A stretch of 64,000 bases of DNA, taken from Formosa agariphila KMM 3901 (GTDB taxonomy: Bacteria > Bacteroidota > Bacteroidia > Flavobacteriales > Flavobacteriaceae). A program made the position numbers and the translations under genes. The notes below the pieces were generated by a model. The model was not told where the DNA came from and did not search any database. It saw nothing but the letters and a program-made list of their open reading frames with translations. The stretch is from NCBI RefSeq assembly GCF_000723205.1, contig NZ_HG315671.1:1523351-1587350 (forward strand), given 5' to 3'. Below, in pieces: positions 42,474 through 51,469 of this stretch; within the stretch, counting starts at the first letter, position 1; every line of letters begins with the position of its first letter.

Positions 42474-44907
42474 ATTTCTCCATTTCCGCTACGGTTAAAG
42501 CGGTGTGTTCTAATAGGTTTTTAAATGTTGAATCCAGTTCAGAATCATTAATATCTTTCAACTTATCTAAATACGTTAACGACGGAATAACCTTTTTAAT
42601 TTCCAATTGCTTGAACATGGTCAGCATTTTATGACTTGTAGCATGAATGGTCTCTAAATCTCTGTTTTCTACACCAGATTTAAGCGTTTCTATATTAATT
42701 TCTGTTTCGTTTAAAAACAGTTGAAGAGTATCTTTTAAAGATTCGATATCGTTATTTAAAAACGAACTAATGGGTGCTAAATTAAAATGCTTAAAATTCT
42801 GAATGTCTACTGCAGCAGGAGGTTCAATTTCTAATTTTAAATCCGCTTTCGGCAACCATTTACTCACAGTTGCAATTAATTCTTTTGCTCCGTAAGGTTT
42901 AAAAATGATATCAGAAAACCCACTTTCCTTGTATATATCACCTTTTAAATCTTTTCGTCCTGTAGATGCAATTATAGGTTGCTGTTTATAAAAACTTGAA
43001 GATTTTAAGATTTCCATAAAATGAAACCCATTCATTTTAGGTAATTGTATGTCGGTAATAACTAAATCGTAAGGTAGGTTTTCCATTGCTTTTAACGCTT
43101 TTTTAGCTGTTTCGAAAGCTGTAACTTTAAGTTTTTTATCTTGAAGAATATCTGTTAACAATTGTCTAAGTGTGGCATCGTCATCAATAACAATAACGTG
43201 AGAATGAGCTGCTATATTTATGTGTTTAGGTTTTAATTTTGCAATAGGTTTAACGCTGTATTCTACAGGAAGTGTCAGTATAAAAGTACTTCCCTTTTTT
43301 TCTTCACTAATAAACGATAATTCGCCATCTAATAAGTTTGCTAGCTTTTTAGAAATGGTTAAACCTAATCCAAAACCATCATATTTCTTTTCATTTTCAC
43401 CTTCAATTTGAGTGAATTCTTGGAAAATAATAGGTTGTTTTTCTAACGGAATCCCGATACCTGTATCCGATACACGAATTTGTAGAAACTGTTTTCTTTC
43501 GGCATTTTTAAAAGATTTTGTTTCAATCTTAATTTCACCAGAGTCTGTGAATTTATATGCATTTCCTACCAGGTTATACAGAATTTGGCGTACGCGAAAA
43601 GGATCTCCAAGAATAGATTTTTCTATGTTAGAGGTGTATTCTACATTTAGTTTAATGTCTTTATCTGGATAAACAGATTTTACACTAACCATGACTTCGT
43701 CTATAATAGGATTTAATAAAAACGGAATCTTCTCTATAGAGATAGTGCCGCGTTCTAGTTTAGAGAATTCTAAAAGGTCATCTACCAAATCTTTCATGTA
43801 TTTAGACGATTTAGAGATTCTATCTATATAGTATTTAGATTTGCTATCGGTAGAAATTTTTGCCAGTAAATCGGTATAACCCGTTACAGTACTTAAAGGC
43901 GTTCGTAAATCGTGACTAACCATAGAGATTAATTGTTCACGACTTTGTAGTAAAGAGTTTGTATAGGCATTGGCCTTTTCTAATTCTTTTCTGTATTTCT
44001 GACTTTTCCAAAAATCGTTTAAAATGATAAAGGAAAATAAAATAATTAGAATTGAACCTACTATAGTAGACAGGATTAAAATTTTAGAACTTTTGTTTAA
44101 AGCAGAATCACGTTCTTTATTTAGTTTTTCTGAATGTAATAGGATCTCGTTTTCTAAATTAAAGAGCAAGTTTCTCAAGCTTTTAGAGACATTTAAATCA
44201 CTTTTTAATAGTGAATTTTCTTTAGCAGATAAGTTGTTTTTCTGAATTAAAGCATCTCTTTTCACCTCCTTTAGCATTTCTCTTGCAGCAATTACAATAG
44301 AATCTAATCGGTTTTCACTTTTTAGTTCGTCTTGTTCTTTCGGTCTGTATTTATTTACAATGGCAATGTATTCTTCAATTGTTTTTTTACGTTCTGGTGT
44401 TAAAGCATCTGGGTCTTCTGCAAAATCATGTATAGTTAAACGGCCTACAGAGCTCTCAATTGTATTTATTTTTTGTAACGCTTTTTCTATAGATTTTTCA
44501 GAAATATCATCTTCTTTAATACGCTTAAGGGCTCCAATATTTTCAAACTTTACAGCAATTAACTGCTTAACACTATCTAATAAGAGGATTTGATGTTCGT
44601 TAACTAGTTTAGTTTTTAAACTATCTATGTCGTCGTTTAATAAATGATTTTTATATATGTAATTATTATACTGCGCTTGGGAACCACTTTGTATTGCTGC
44701 TCTAGCAATACTTTCATTCTCATAGATATTGGCAATTAAATTTCCAACAGCAATAACTTTATTTCGATCACTAATATCTTCACGTTTTAGGTTTAAGAAG
44801 TTCTTAATTTCTGTAAAGACTAAAAAAATGGTTGTAACAGCAACTGTGGCTAAAATGACATAACCAATAATTACTTTTAAAGTTATTTTTCTGTTAGATT
44901 TTTCCAT
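42463..44907 (-). CDS. Hybrid sensor histidine kinase with receiver and HPt domains
   Basis: 814 residues. Membrane segment near residues 9-31, a helical sensor part to about 270, a second membrane segment (ILILSTIVGSILIILFSFII), HisKA with SMVSHDLRTPLSTVTGY, HATPase (LVGNAYKFTDSG, VSDTGIGIPLEKQPI, GFGLGLTISKKL), a receiver domain (VIVIDDDATL, Asp in VITDIQLPKMNG) and a C-terminal HPt domain (IHATSHKMLTMFKQL). This is a complete His-Asp-His phosphorelay in one chain that needs a final response regulator; the NtrC-type gene ending against it is the natural partner. The signal is unknown. Confidence 0.93.
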   Translation of the reverse strand: MEKSNRKITLKVIIGYVILATVAVTTIFLVFTEIKNFLNLKREDISDRNKVIAVGNLIANIYENESIARAAIQSGSQAQYNNYIYKNHLLNDDIDSLKTKLVNEHQILLLDSVKQLIAVKFENIGALKRIKEDDISEKSIEKALQKINTIESSVGRLTIHDFAEDPDALTPERKKTIEEYIAIVNKYRPKEQDELKSENRLDSIVIAAREMLKEVKRDALIQKNNLSAKENSLLKSDLNVSKSLRNLLFNLENEILLHSEKLNKERDSALNKSSKILILSTIVGSILIILFSFIILNDFWKSQKYRKELEKANAYTNSLLQSREQLISMVSHDLRTPLSTVTGYTDLLAKISTDSKSKYYIDRISKSSKYMKDLVDDLLEFSKLERGTISIEKIPFLLNPIIDEVMVSVKSVYPDKDIKLNVEYTSNIEKSILGDPFRVRQILYNLVGNAYKFTDSGEIKIETKSFKNAERKQFLQIRVSDTGIGIPLEKQPIIFQEFTQIEGENEKKYDGFGLGLTISKKLANLLDGELSFISEEKKGSTFILTLPVEYSVKPIAKLKPKHINIAAHSHVIVIDDDATLRQLLTDILQDKKLKVTAFETAKKALKAMENLPYDLVITDIQLPKMNGFHFMEILKSSSFYKQQPIIASTGRKDLKGDIYKESGFSDIIFKPYGAKELIATVSKWLPKADLKLEIEPPAAVDIQNFKHFNLAPISSFLNNDIESLKDTLQLFLNETEINIETLKSGVENRDLETIHATSHKMLTMFKQLEIKKVIPSLTYLDKLKDINDSELDSTFKNLLEHTALTVAEMEKFID

Positions 44908-45265
44908 TTTGTAAAATTAGTGAATAGAAAGGTGATTATAAGGTATACGTGTGATTTTTGAATTAGAAATATCAATTATTTAACTAAATGTGTTTTATCA
45001 ATGTAGGAGTTATTATTTACAAGAAAACTTTTTACTTAAAATTAAAAACAGATCAGGGAGAATTGATAAAAAAAATAATAAAATTATAGATTCTTCATAT
45101 AATTTTTAATGTTATTTCATTAATATGATGTAATAATAGCTCTTATTTTATGTTTTTGATGAATTTCTGAAATTTATTTCAACTCAAACTTTTTGATAAC
45201 CAAAGGGTTGAAAAAAAGAATGAAAATTTACGGGAAAACCGTAAGTCTATTAAATTAGTATAGTT

Positions 45266-45273
45266 TACATTTG
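45266..45273 (+). promoter_or_regulatory. -7 box of a candidate small RNA
   Basis: TACATTTG matches TAnnTTTG. No TTTG is found at -33. It is followed by two hairpins, the second with a T run. Confidence 0.4.
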
Positions 45274-45278
45274 TTACA

Positions 45279-45355
45279 GCTATTAGTTAATTAGGGGGTA
45301 TTACTAAGCGGTAATACAAATTAGGCACATGGTATTTTCCATGTGTCTTTTTTTT
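45279..45355 (+). ncRNA. Candidate small RNA of about 76 nt
   Basis: From the inferred start after the TACATTTG box the transcript would contain a 7-bp hairpin GTATTAC-TAAGCG-GTAATAC (45298-45317) and a 9-pair terminator hairpin GGCACATGG-TATTTT-CCATGTGTC (45324-45347, one G-U) with eight T. There is no open frame. I do not recognise the family. It could instead be a leader attenuator of the GH25 gene, whose own -7-like box at 45371 argues against that. Confidence 0.45.
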
Positions 45356-45383
45356 GCAGATTTAATACATTAGCTTTGTATTC

Positions 45384-46160
45384 ATGATTCCGAAAAAAGT
45401 AATTTTGGCTTTAATTATAGTGTGTAGTTCTGCGCTAATTTTTGCCATTTATTATTTTAGAATAGACTTAAGTATAATGTACCATAGGCTAAGTCAGGAG
45501 TCAAGTACAGCAGATTCAAAAAATGAGTCTATATTTAAACGCTATCCAAGATCTTTATATGGCGTAGACTTATCTCACTACCAAGGAACCATAGATTGGA
45601 AATTAGTTAACTACATTAACGATAGCATACCAATTGCCTTTATTATTATACGAGCAACCATGGGAATCGATGGTTTAGATAGTACGTATATAACACGGTG
45701 GGAGACTATTAAAGAAAAAGGAATTATTCGGGGTGCGTATCATTATTACAGACCAAACCAACACTCTTTAAGCCAGTCCAAACAGTTTAAAGCACACGTA
45801 CGTTTAAGACCTGGAGATTTTCCACCTATTTTAGATATCGAAAATTTATCTACAATTCAATCGGTTGAGAATTTAAAAAAAGGAATCAAAAAATGGTTGG
45901 TCGACGTAGAGCTCCACTATGGTGTAACTCCAATAATCTACACTGGCGACCACTTTTATAGGAAGCATTTAAACACACCAGAATTTGATAAATATCCCAT
46001 TTGGATTGCTAATTACGGTAATTATGCAGAACCATTTACAAAGCCATGGAGCATCTGGCAATTTACCGAGCAAGGACAAATCGAAGGTGTAGAAGGTTTT
46101 ATAGATTTAAACGTTTTTAAAGGAACGTATCCTGATTTAAAAGCATTATTAATCAAGTAA
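45384..46160 (+). CDS. GH25 family lysozyme with N-terminal membrane anchor
   Basis: 258 residues. A membrane segment (VILALIIVCSSALIFAIYYF) is followed by the GH25 barrel: GVDLSHYQGTIDW with the first Asp, FIIIRATMG, GAYHYYRP, and PPILDIENL with the catalytic Asp/Glu pair, then WIANYGNYAEPFT and WSIWQFTEQGQIEGVEGFIDLN. It cleaves the sugar backbone of peptidoglycan and would work in the periplasm. A TAGCTTTG box ends 6 bases before the ATG, so the mRNA may be nearly leaderless. Its stop is 2 bases from the convergent HAD gene. Confidence 0.92.
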   Translation: MIPKKVILALIIVCSSALIFAIYYFRIDLSIMYHRLSQESSTADSKNESIFKRYPRSLYGVDLSHYQGTIDWKLVNYINDSIPIAFIIIRATMGIDGLDSTYITRWETIKEKGIIRGAYHYYRPNQHSLSQSKQFKAHVRLRPGDFPPILDIENLSTIQSVENLKKGIKKWLVDVELHYGVTPIIYTGDHFYRKHLNTPEFDKYPIWIANYGNYAEPFTKPWSIWQFTEQGQIEGVEGFIDLNVFKGTYPDLKALLIK

Positions 46161-46162
46161 TT

Positions 46163-46825
46163 TTAATTTTCGAATTCCGATTTTATACGCTCAAACTTAA
46201 TCTCGTTAAAATCTGAAATCAATTTATTAGCCAAAGTATAATCTTGATTTTTAGAATGCGGACTTTTGTAAGCCACACAGTAAATCCCTGCAGTATGCGA
46301 TGCTTTTATGCCGCTTGTAGAGTCTTCGATAACCATACATTCTGAGGGCGCAAAGCCTGCTATTTCTGCGGCACGTTCAAATATCTCGGGATGTGGTTTA
46401 GACGCTTCTAAATCTGCTCCAGAAATGCGACCTTTAAAATATTGGTCTAATTCAAAACGCGTAAAAACATCATGAATTGTAATTTGCGATGCCGACGATG
46501 CTAAGACCAATGTAATTCCGTTATTATAATAATTCTTAATTAAATCGAGAACACCAGGTAAAAGATCTAAATCGGGGTCGTTTTTAAATAACTTTTGAAA
46601 CGCTTTTCGTTTTAATTGTACTAATTCTTCGGGAGCATTTTGTAAACCAAAATGTTCGCAGATTCCGCGACACGTACTAATTGTAGAACGGCCTGTGTAA
46701 CTTTGGTATAATTCAAGAGGGACTTCAACATTAACAGTTTTAAACATATCGTAATATGCTTTATAATGTAACGGTTCGGTATTTACAATAACACCATCCA
46801 TATCGAATAAAACTGCTTTTAACAT
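46163..46825 (-). CDS. HAD family phosphatase / beta-phosphoglucomutase-like
   Basis: 220 residues with the HAD motifs VLFDMDGVIVNTEPLHYKAY (DxD with cap domain), LVLASSASQ (Ser), KPHPEIFERAAE (Lys) and MVIEDSTSGIKAS (acid pair). The four-helix cap is the beta-phosphoglucomutase/sugar-phosphatase type. The substrate is probably a sugar phosphate but cannot be read from sequence. Single gene, convergent with the lysozyme gene. Confidence 0.87.
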   Translation of the reverse strand: MLKAVLFDMDGVIVNTEPLHYKAYYDMFKTVNVEVPLELYQSYTGRSTISTCRGICEHFGLQNAPEELVQLKRKAFQKLFKNDPDLDLLPGVLDLIKNYYNNGITLVLASSASQITIHDVFTRFELDQYFKGRISGADLEASKPHPEIFERAAEIAGFAPSECMVIEDSTSGIKASHTAGIYCVAYKSPHSKNQDYTLANKLISDFNEIKFERIKSEFEN

Positions 46826-46966
46826 ATCCTTCTTTTTGTTTACGAAGATATAAAAGCATTTTAGGTTAGGTGATAAGAAATCATTAAAATTAATTTGAAT
46901 TAATTATTGAATTTATAGAATCTACGCATTTTTTAAATCGTAATTTTGAAGTGAAATTCTAAAGCA

Positions 46967-47125
46967 ATGGCTAAAAAAGGTAAAGAGAAGAATACTAAGA
47001 ATAAAGCGAAACATTCTAAATTAATGGATCGTAAGAAGAATAAACTGCGTATAGAAAAAGAATTACATAAGGAGCGTTTAAAAGCTATTGTTAAGAAATC
47101 TCAAGAAAATCAATCTAATTCTTAA
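46967..47125 (+). CDS. Small lysine-rich protein (52 residues)
   Basis: An ATG frame of 52 codons, strongly basic (MAKKGKEKNTKNKAKHSKL, then RKKNKLRIEKELHKERLKAIVKK), with no hydrophobic segment. It ends 5 bases before the YchJ-like gene, and TAATTTTG (46941-46948), a -7 match, lies 18 bases before it. The charge pattern suggests a nucleic acid or ribosome binder, but no family is recognised. Confidence 0.6.
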   Translation: MAKKGKEKNTKNKAKHSKLMDRKKNKLRIEKELHKERLKAIVKKSQENQSNS

Positions 47126-47130
47126 GCGTT

Positions 47131-47514
47131 ATGAAATGTCCTTGTTGTAGCGGGAAAATGTATAATAATTGTTGTGAACTTGCACACGATAATATCTTGC
47201 AAGTTAAAACAGCCGAAGCATTAATGCGTTCTAGATATTCTGCTTTTGTATTTGCAAATGGTGAGTATTTAATGGAAAGTCATTATAAAAAAACACGACC
47301 ACTAAAAGAAAAAAAGGCCATAGTAAAATGGGCGAAATCTGTAGATTGGATAAAGTTAGATATTATTAATACAACCAAAGGTTTAGAACCTGACACAGAA
47401 GGTACCGTAGAATTTAAAGCGATTTTTCAAGAAGAAGGCGAATTACAAATGATTCACGAAAACTCTCGATTTATAAAAGAAAATGACTGTTGGTTTTATG
47501 TTGATGCTATATAG
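47131..47514 (+). CDS. YchJ-like protein with SEC-C zinc motif
   Basis: 127 residues. The N-terminus MKCPCCSGKMYNNCCELAHD has the CxC..CC arrangement of the SEC-C motif, followed by the YchJ/UPF0225 body (TAEALMRSRYSAFVFANGEYL, HYKKTRP, FKAIFQEEGELQMIHENSRF), an NTF2-like fold. Function is unknown. It follows the 52-residue basic gene by 5 bases; both may be one operon. Its stop is 7 bases from the convergent lipoprotein gene. Confidence 0.85.
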   Translation: MKCPCCSGKMYNNCCELAHDNILQVKTAEALMRSRYSAFVFANGEYLMESHYKKTRPLKEKKAIVKWAKSVDWIKLDIINTTKGLEPDTEGTVEFKAIFQEEGELQMIHENSRFIKENDCWFYVDAI

Positions 47515-47521
47515 ATTATAA

Positions 47522-47935
47522 CTATTCTAATACGGCATATCCAAAATTCACAGAAAAATCGACACACCAAACAATAACATAGTTATAGGTTTCGATATCT
47601 GTATTATTAGGGATTTGATACGTATAATTACCATCTAATCCTTTTAATACTCCTAAACTAATATAGTCTTCTACTTGTAAATTCGTTGATAAATAGAGTT
47701 CTAGTAATGGGCCACTATCCGATTTAAAATTTGTGAGTGTTAGCGTTTTTCTATCTGCAGAAACTGTAGCTATTCCTGAAGTAGGATGTGCCGAACTTAC
47801 AAAATCACCAACCACTTCTGTGATTTCTTCGTTTTCTTGTTCCATGTCACTGTTGTTGGCAGAAGCATCGTCGTTAGAAGAACAGCTTGCTAAAAACATA
47901 GCTAAAAGTAATAGAATTAAAAATTTAAGTTTCAT
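47522..47935 (-). CDS. DM13 domain lipoprotein
   Basis: 137 residues with lipobox MKLKFLILLLLAMFLASC (lipidated Cys18) and an acidic linker. The rest is a DM13 domain (VGDFVSSAHPTSGIATVSAD, LELYLSTNLQVEDYISLGVLKG, YNYVIVWCVDFSVNFGYAVL) with its conserved near-C-terminal Cys, a fold suggested to bind haem or take part in redox steps. Lipid-anchored outside the inner membrane. Confidence 0.85.
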   Translation of the reverse strand: MKLKFLILLLLAMFLASCSSNDDASANNSDMEQENEEITEVVGDFVSSAHPTSGIATVSADRKTLTLTNFKSDSGPLLELYLSTNLQVEDYISLGVLKGLDGNYTYQIPNNTDIETYNYVIVWCVDFSVNFGYAVLE

Positions 47936-48016
47936 AAAAAAAGGAGTTGATTTATTTAAAAGTCGATAAAGTATTGATATACTTACTCTTGTAATATAAT
48001 ATATTATTTGATATAC

Positions 48017-49195
48017 TTATGCCTTCTTACAAATCAGTACTATTTTATTGGAGTCTAAATCGGTTGTAAAAAACAGATATAGATCGCCGCCATCTTTAAT
48101 TTTTAGTTTTTTTCGTAAATCGGAAACGGAGTCTTGAAAGTTTCGTGTCGTGATGTTTGCTTTCTTAATACCTTCTTTCTGAATTGCTTTTTTGTTAAAT
48201 GGAATGGTTTTTACAATTTGAAATATACGACCTGGAAATGCTGTTTTTCCTTCAGAAGTATATAAATGCGAATGCTTATGAAGTTTAAATAGATTAAGTT
48301 GATCTGCAATAGAATTAAAAGCACCAGCTTTTAAAATCGCAGAGTTAGGCTCATATAGATAGTTTAAAGGTTTACTGTAAGCGACATTTAAATTACCTTC
48401 TAATTCTAGAGGAAAATTGAATGTTTCTACAGTTGTTTTGGTAATGTTTGCCGTGTGAATTGTAAAAGATTCTGTCGCATTTTTATCCAGAACCCATAGT
48501 AATTCTTTAACATCGTTGTTTAATGCAATGACATATACTGATTTTACAAATTTTAATTCTTGAGTACCAATAGCAATATCTAATAGGGGAGACGTTTTTA
48601 CTAGGATTTGCTTTCCGTGTTTAAATAATACATCTAATTGTTCAGGTACATTTGGTAAGCAATCGTTAAGGAAAAATACTTTCCCTTTACTATCATGACG
48701 CCTAGAAGGATCTACGTAAATCCAATCGAAAACCTTTGTTGTGTTTTTTAAATATGTAATTCCGTTTTCGGCAACAGTTTCAATATTATCGATTTGTAAT
48801 TGCTTGTAATTATGAGCAACTATGTTGCTTAAATCGGAATTAATTTCGCAATGCGTTACCTGTTTAAAACGTTTGGAAAATGCAAAACAATCGACTCCAA
48901 ATCCGCCAGTTATATCTAAAATAGAAACTCCAGATAGTAAAGCAGCTTTGTAATTTGCTGTGTGTTCTGAAGATGTTTGTTCTATATTTAATTTATTCGG
49001 ATAGTAAATATTGGGTGTATTATACCAACTTTCTAGCTTAGAAATACAGCGACTTTTGGCTTCAATTTGTTCCACAATTTCTCGCGTTTCTACACCTTCA
49101 AAAGGAGTTCCTTTTAGGAGAATAGAACTAATATTCGATTTTAAATTTTCATTTATAAATCTTTGAATTTCAGTATTTAAAATAGATGTGTTCAA
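48017..49195 (-). CDS. THUMP-like domain class I SAM-dependent methyltransferase
   Basis: 392 residues. The methyltransferase core has VSILDITGGFGVDCFAFSK (SAM loop), CEINSD, and WIYVDPSRRHDSKGKVFFL, where DPSRR is the active-site loop of this group. The C-terminal 150 residues (YEPNSAILKAGAFNSIADQL, FPGRIFQI) form the THUMP-like part. It probably methylates RNA; the target is unknown. Last gene of the RNA-modification operon starting at 52819. Confidence 0.82.
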   Translation of the reverse strand: MNTSILNTEIQRFINENLKSNISSILLKGTPFEGVETREIVEQIEAKSRCISKLESWYNTPNIYYPNKLNIEQTSSEHTANYKAALLSGVSILDITGGFGVDCFAFSKRFKQVTHCEINSDLSNIVAHNYKQLQIDNIETVAENGITYLKNTTKVFDWIYVDPSRRHDSKGKVFFLNDCLPNVPEQLDVLFKHGKQILVKTSPLLDIAIGTQELKFVKSVYVIALNNDVKELLWVLDKNATESFTIHTANITKTTVETFNFPLELEGNLNVAYSKPLNYLYEPNSAILKAGAFNSIADQLNLFKLHKHSHLYTSEGKTAFPGRIFQIVKTIPFNKKAIQKEGIKKANITTRNFQDSVSDLRKKLKIKDGGDLYLFFTTDLDSNKIVLICKKA

Positions 49196-49203
49196 AAAAG
49201 AAA

Positions 49204-50289
49204 TTATAAGTCTTTGGTAAGGAGTTTCACAATTTTGTTTTCAGATAAAAACTCTTTCAAAATAACCTTAATGGCGGTATATGTTGGTACGGCTACCACC
49301 ATCCCAATAATACCAAAAAGAATTCCTGCAATAATAATAACTAGGAAAATTTCTAAAGGATGTGATTTTACACTTCGAGAGAATATAATCGGCTGACTGA
49401 AAAAATTGTCTATAAATTGAGCAAAAACAAATCCTATTAACACATAAACTGTAGTTGAAAGGGCTACACTAAACTCATTTTCTATATTACTAGACAATGT
49501 TAAGGCAATCATTAAAATAGCACTAATTAATGGGCCTATATAAGGTATCAGGTTTAAAAGGGCACATAAAAAGGAGATTACTATGGCATTATCAATTCCG
49601 AAAACTGAAAGCACTACAGCATAGATTACAAATAGAATGAAAATTTGGATGAGCAGTCCTAGGAAGTATCTAGATAATAAATGCTTAATAGTATATAACG
49701 ATTTTTTTACACGGTGTTTTTTGTTTTCTGGAACAACAACCATAAAACTATTTTCTAATAATTTGCGGTCTTTTAAAAAGAAGAAGGATATAAACAGTAC
49801 AGAGAAAAAAGCTACACTAAACGTTCCGAATCCACTTAAAATTGAATTTAGAAAATCGGGGATAGCAGAATAATTAATTTTAGATAATAAATGGTAGTCT
49901 TCTAAAGATTTCTCTAAAACAATATGTTTGCTCTCTAAATAATTCGAGACTTCTAGATATACATTATTAAAGTTACCTTGAAGTTTTTCAATATTTAAGA
50001 GGGATAAGTTATGCCCTTGCTCGATAACTAGTGGAATAAATAATAAAATTAAACCAACAAAAGACCCTACAATTAAAAGCATGGTGATTATAACCGAAAC
50101 TGAATCGTTAAACTTGAAACGATGTCTTAAAAACTGAACAAGAGGTGCTCCGGTTAGAGAAATAACGGCTGCGATTATTATATAAACAATTACCGATTGT
50201 ATTTGATATAATAAGTAAAGAATAATTGCAATAATTATTAGTGTAAAGATGGCTCTTAAAATACCATTTGAAATAGTTTTTGCTTTCAT
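49204..50289 (-). CDS. AI-2E family permease
   Basis: 361 residues from the ATG at 50289 (an in-frame TTG at 50310 is rejected). About eight hydrophobic helices and the family features IIIAAVISLTGAPLVQFLRH, the central soluble helix part and the PYIGPLISAILMIA and IGFVFAQFIDNFFSQPII blocks are of the AI-2E/TqsA/PerM superfamily. Members export autoinducer-2 or act as sodium/proton antiporters; the role here is unknown. It lies between two RNA methyltransferase genes in the same operon. Confidence 0.87.
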   Translation of the reverse strand: MKAKTISNGILRAIFTLIIIAIILYLLYQIQSVIVYIIIAAVISLTGAPLVQFLRHRFKFNDSVSVIITMLLIVGSFVGLILLFIPLVIEQGHNLSLLNIEKLQGNFNNVYLEVSNYLESKHIVLEKSLEDYHLLSKINYSAIPDFLNSILSGFGTFSVAFFSVLFISFFFLKDRKLLENSFMVVVPENKKHRVKKSLYTIKHLLSRYFLGLLIQIFILFVIYAVVLSVFGIDNAIVISFLCALLNLIPYIGPLISAILMIALTLSSNIENEFSVALSTTVYVLIGFVFAQFIDNFFSQPIIFSRSVKSHPLEIFLVIIIAGILFGIIGMVVAVPTYTAIKVILKEFLSENKIVKLLTKDL

Positions 50290-50310
50290 AAAACAAATAT
50301 AATTAAACAA

Positions 50311-50814
50311 TTAAAGACTTTGTTTGGTTAGTTCGTATAAAATTATATTAGTTGCTTGAACTACATTCATGCTGCTATTTTGACCAAACATATCGATATG
50401 TACAATCATGTCGGATGCTTTTAAAAGTGTTTCAGAAACTCCGAAATTTTCGTCGCCAATAAGTAAAGCAATGGGTTGCGATGTTTTAAAATGAGCTTCT
50501 CTAAGTGGAATACTTGAATCTGTAATTTCTAAAGCAATAATTAAGTAGCCTTCCGATTTTAGATTAGAAATTACAGCATCTACATCTGCTTGCATTTCAA
50601 AAGGTACTACTTTTTCTGTAGCACGTGACGTTTTAGTCATTTTTCTGCCTAAAGGTATATATGAGCCACAAAGAATGAGTTTTTCAACTCCAAAAGCATC
50701 AGCGGTTCTAAATAAACTTCCAATGTTTGGCGCGTTGTTTACATTATCGCACACTAAGGTTATTGGAAATTTTTTTTTGCTGAAATTGGTATTGTAATGA
50801 TTGAGTTGAGTCAT
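50311..50814 (-). CDS. RNA 2'-O-methyltransferase, TrmH/SpoU family
   Basis: 167 residues, the minimal SPOUT knot without an extra N-domain. Motifs: PITLVCDNVNNAPNIGSLFRTADAFG (motif 1 with Asn/Arg), then LIALEITDSSIPL, PIALLIGDENFGVSETLL (motif 2) and FGQNSSMNVVQATNIILYEL (motif 3). It transfers a methyl group to a ribose 2'-OH in tRNA or rRNA. Operon member between the DUF4159 gene (7-base gap) and the AI-2E permease gene. Confidence 0.88.
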   Translation of the reverse strand: MTQLNHYNTNFSKKKFPITLVCDNVNNAPNIGSLFRTADAFGVEKLILCGSYIPLGRKMTKTSRATEKVVPFEMQADVDAVISNLKSEGYLIIALEITDSSIPLREAHFKTSQPIALLIGDENFGVSETLLKASDMIVHIDMFGQNSSMNVVQATNIILYELTKQSL

Positions 50815-50821
50815 TTAAATC

Positions 50822-51463
50822 TTAGTGATTAAAAACGTAAAATATAATATTCGCACCCATTTTAAGTGCTTTTTCGCGTACCGATTCGGGGTCGTTATGT
50901 ACTTCGGGGTCTTCCCAGCCATCTCCTAAATCGCTTTCAAACGTAAAAAGCACAATCATTCTGCCTTCGTAAAACAGAGCAAATGCTTGTGGACGTTCTC
51001 CATCATGTTCATGAATTTTTGGTAAACCTTCTGGAAAACGATTTGGTTTTTGAAAGATATCGTGTGTTGTTGGAAGTTCTACAAAATCTTGCTCTGGAAA
51101 GATGTCTTTAAGTGCCTTAGTAATGTACGGTTTTAAGCCGTAATTATCATCGATATGAAGAAATCCGCCAGAAATTAAGTAATTTTTTAAATTGGTTTTA
51201 TCTGTATCGTCAAAAAATACATTTCCATGCCCTGTCATGTGTATAAAGGGAAATTGAAATATATCTGGGCTTGATGTTTCTACGGTTTGAACGTTTGTAT
51301 TTATTCTTGTATTAATATGCGTATTACAGTATTTAACCAAATTAGGGAGAGACGTTGGGTTACTATACCAATCGCCGCCACCTTTATAATGCAATACAGC
51401 AACATCTTGAGCCGAAACAAAAGTGGTTACTAAAAACAAGCCTAGAACCCAAAAACACTTCAT
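50822..51463 (-). CDS. DUF4159 domain secreted protein
   Basis: 213 residues with signal peptide MKCFWVLGLFLVTTFVSA. The DUF4159 pattern is visible: VLHYKGGGDWYSNPTSL, PFIHMTGHGNVFFDD, GGFLHIDDNYG, FYEGRMIVLFTFESDLGDGWED. It resembles a ThuA-like glutamine-amidotransferase fold, but the role is unknown. It sits in the RNA-modification operon with gaps of 6-7 bases on both sides. Confidence 0.85.
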   Translation of the reverse strand: MKCFWVLGLFLVTTFVSAQDVAVLHYKGGGDWYSNPTSLPNLVKYCNTHINTRINTNVQTVETSSPDIFQFPFIHMTGHGNVFFDDTDKTNLKNYLISGGFLHIDDNYGLKPYITKALKDIFPEQDFVELPTTHDIFQKPNRFPEGLPKIHEHDGERPQAFALFYEGRMIVLFTFESDLGDGWEDPEVHNDPESVREKALKMGANIIFYVFNH

Positions 51464-51469
51464 AGGTAA

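Larger units (their letters stand above)
44908..45383. other. 476-bp intergenic region, divergent
   Basis: Between the hybrid kinase gene (minus) and the GH25 gene (plus). The first 350 bases are AT-rich with no signal that I can name. The last 120 hold the candidate small RNA (45279-45355) with its -7 box, then a -7-like TAGCTTTG (45371-45378) directly before the GH25 start. Confidence 0.5.

Noticed and set aside
43412-43672. 86-codon plus-strand frame inside the hybrid kinase gene
   Set aside because: Antisense to the conserved ATPase domain of the kinase; no independent signals.
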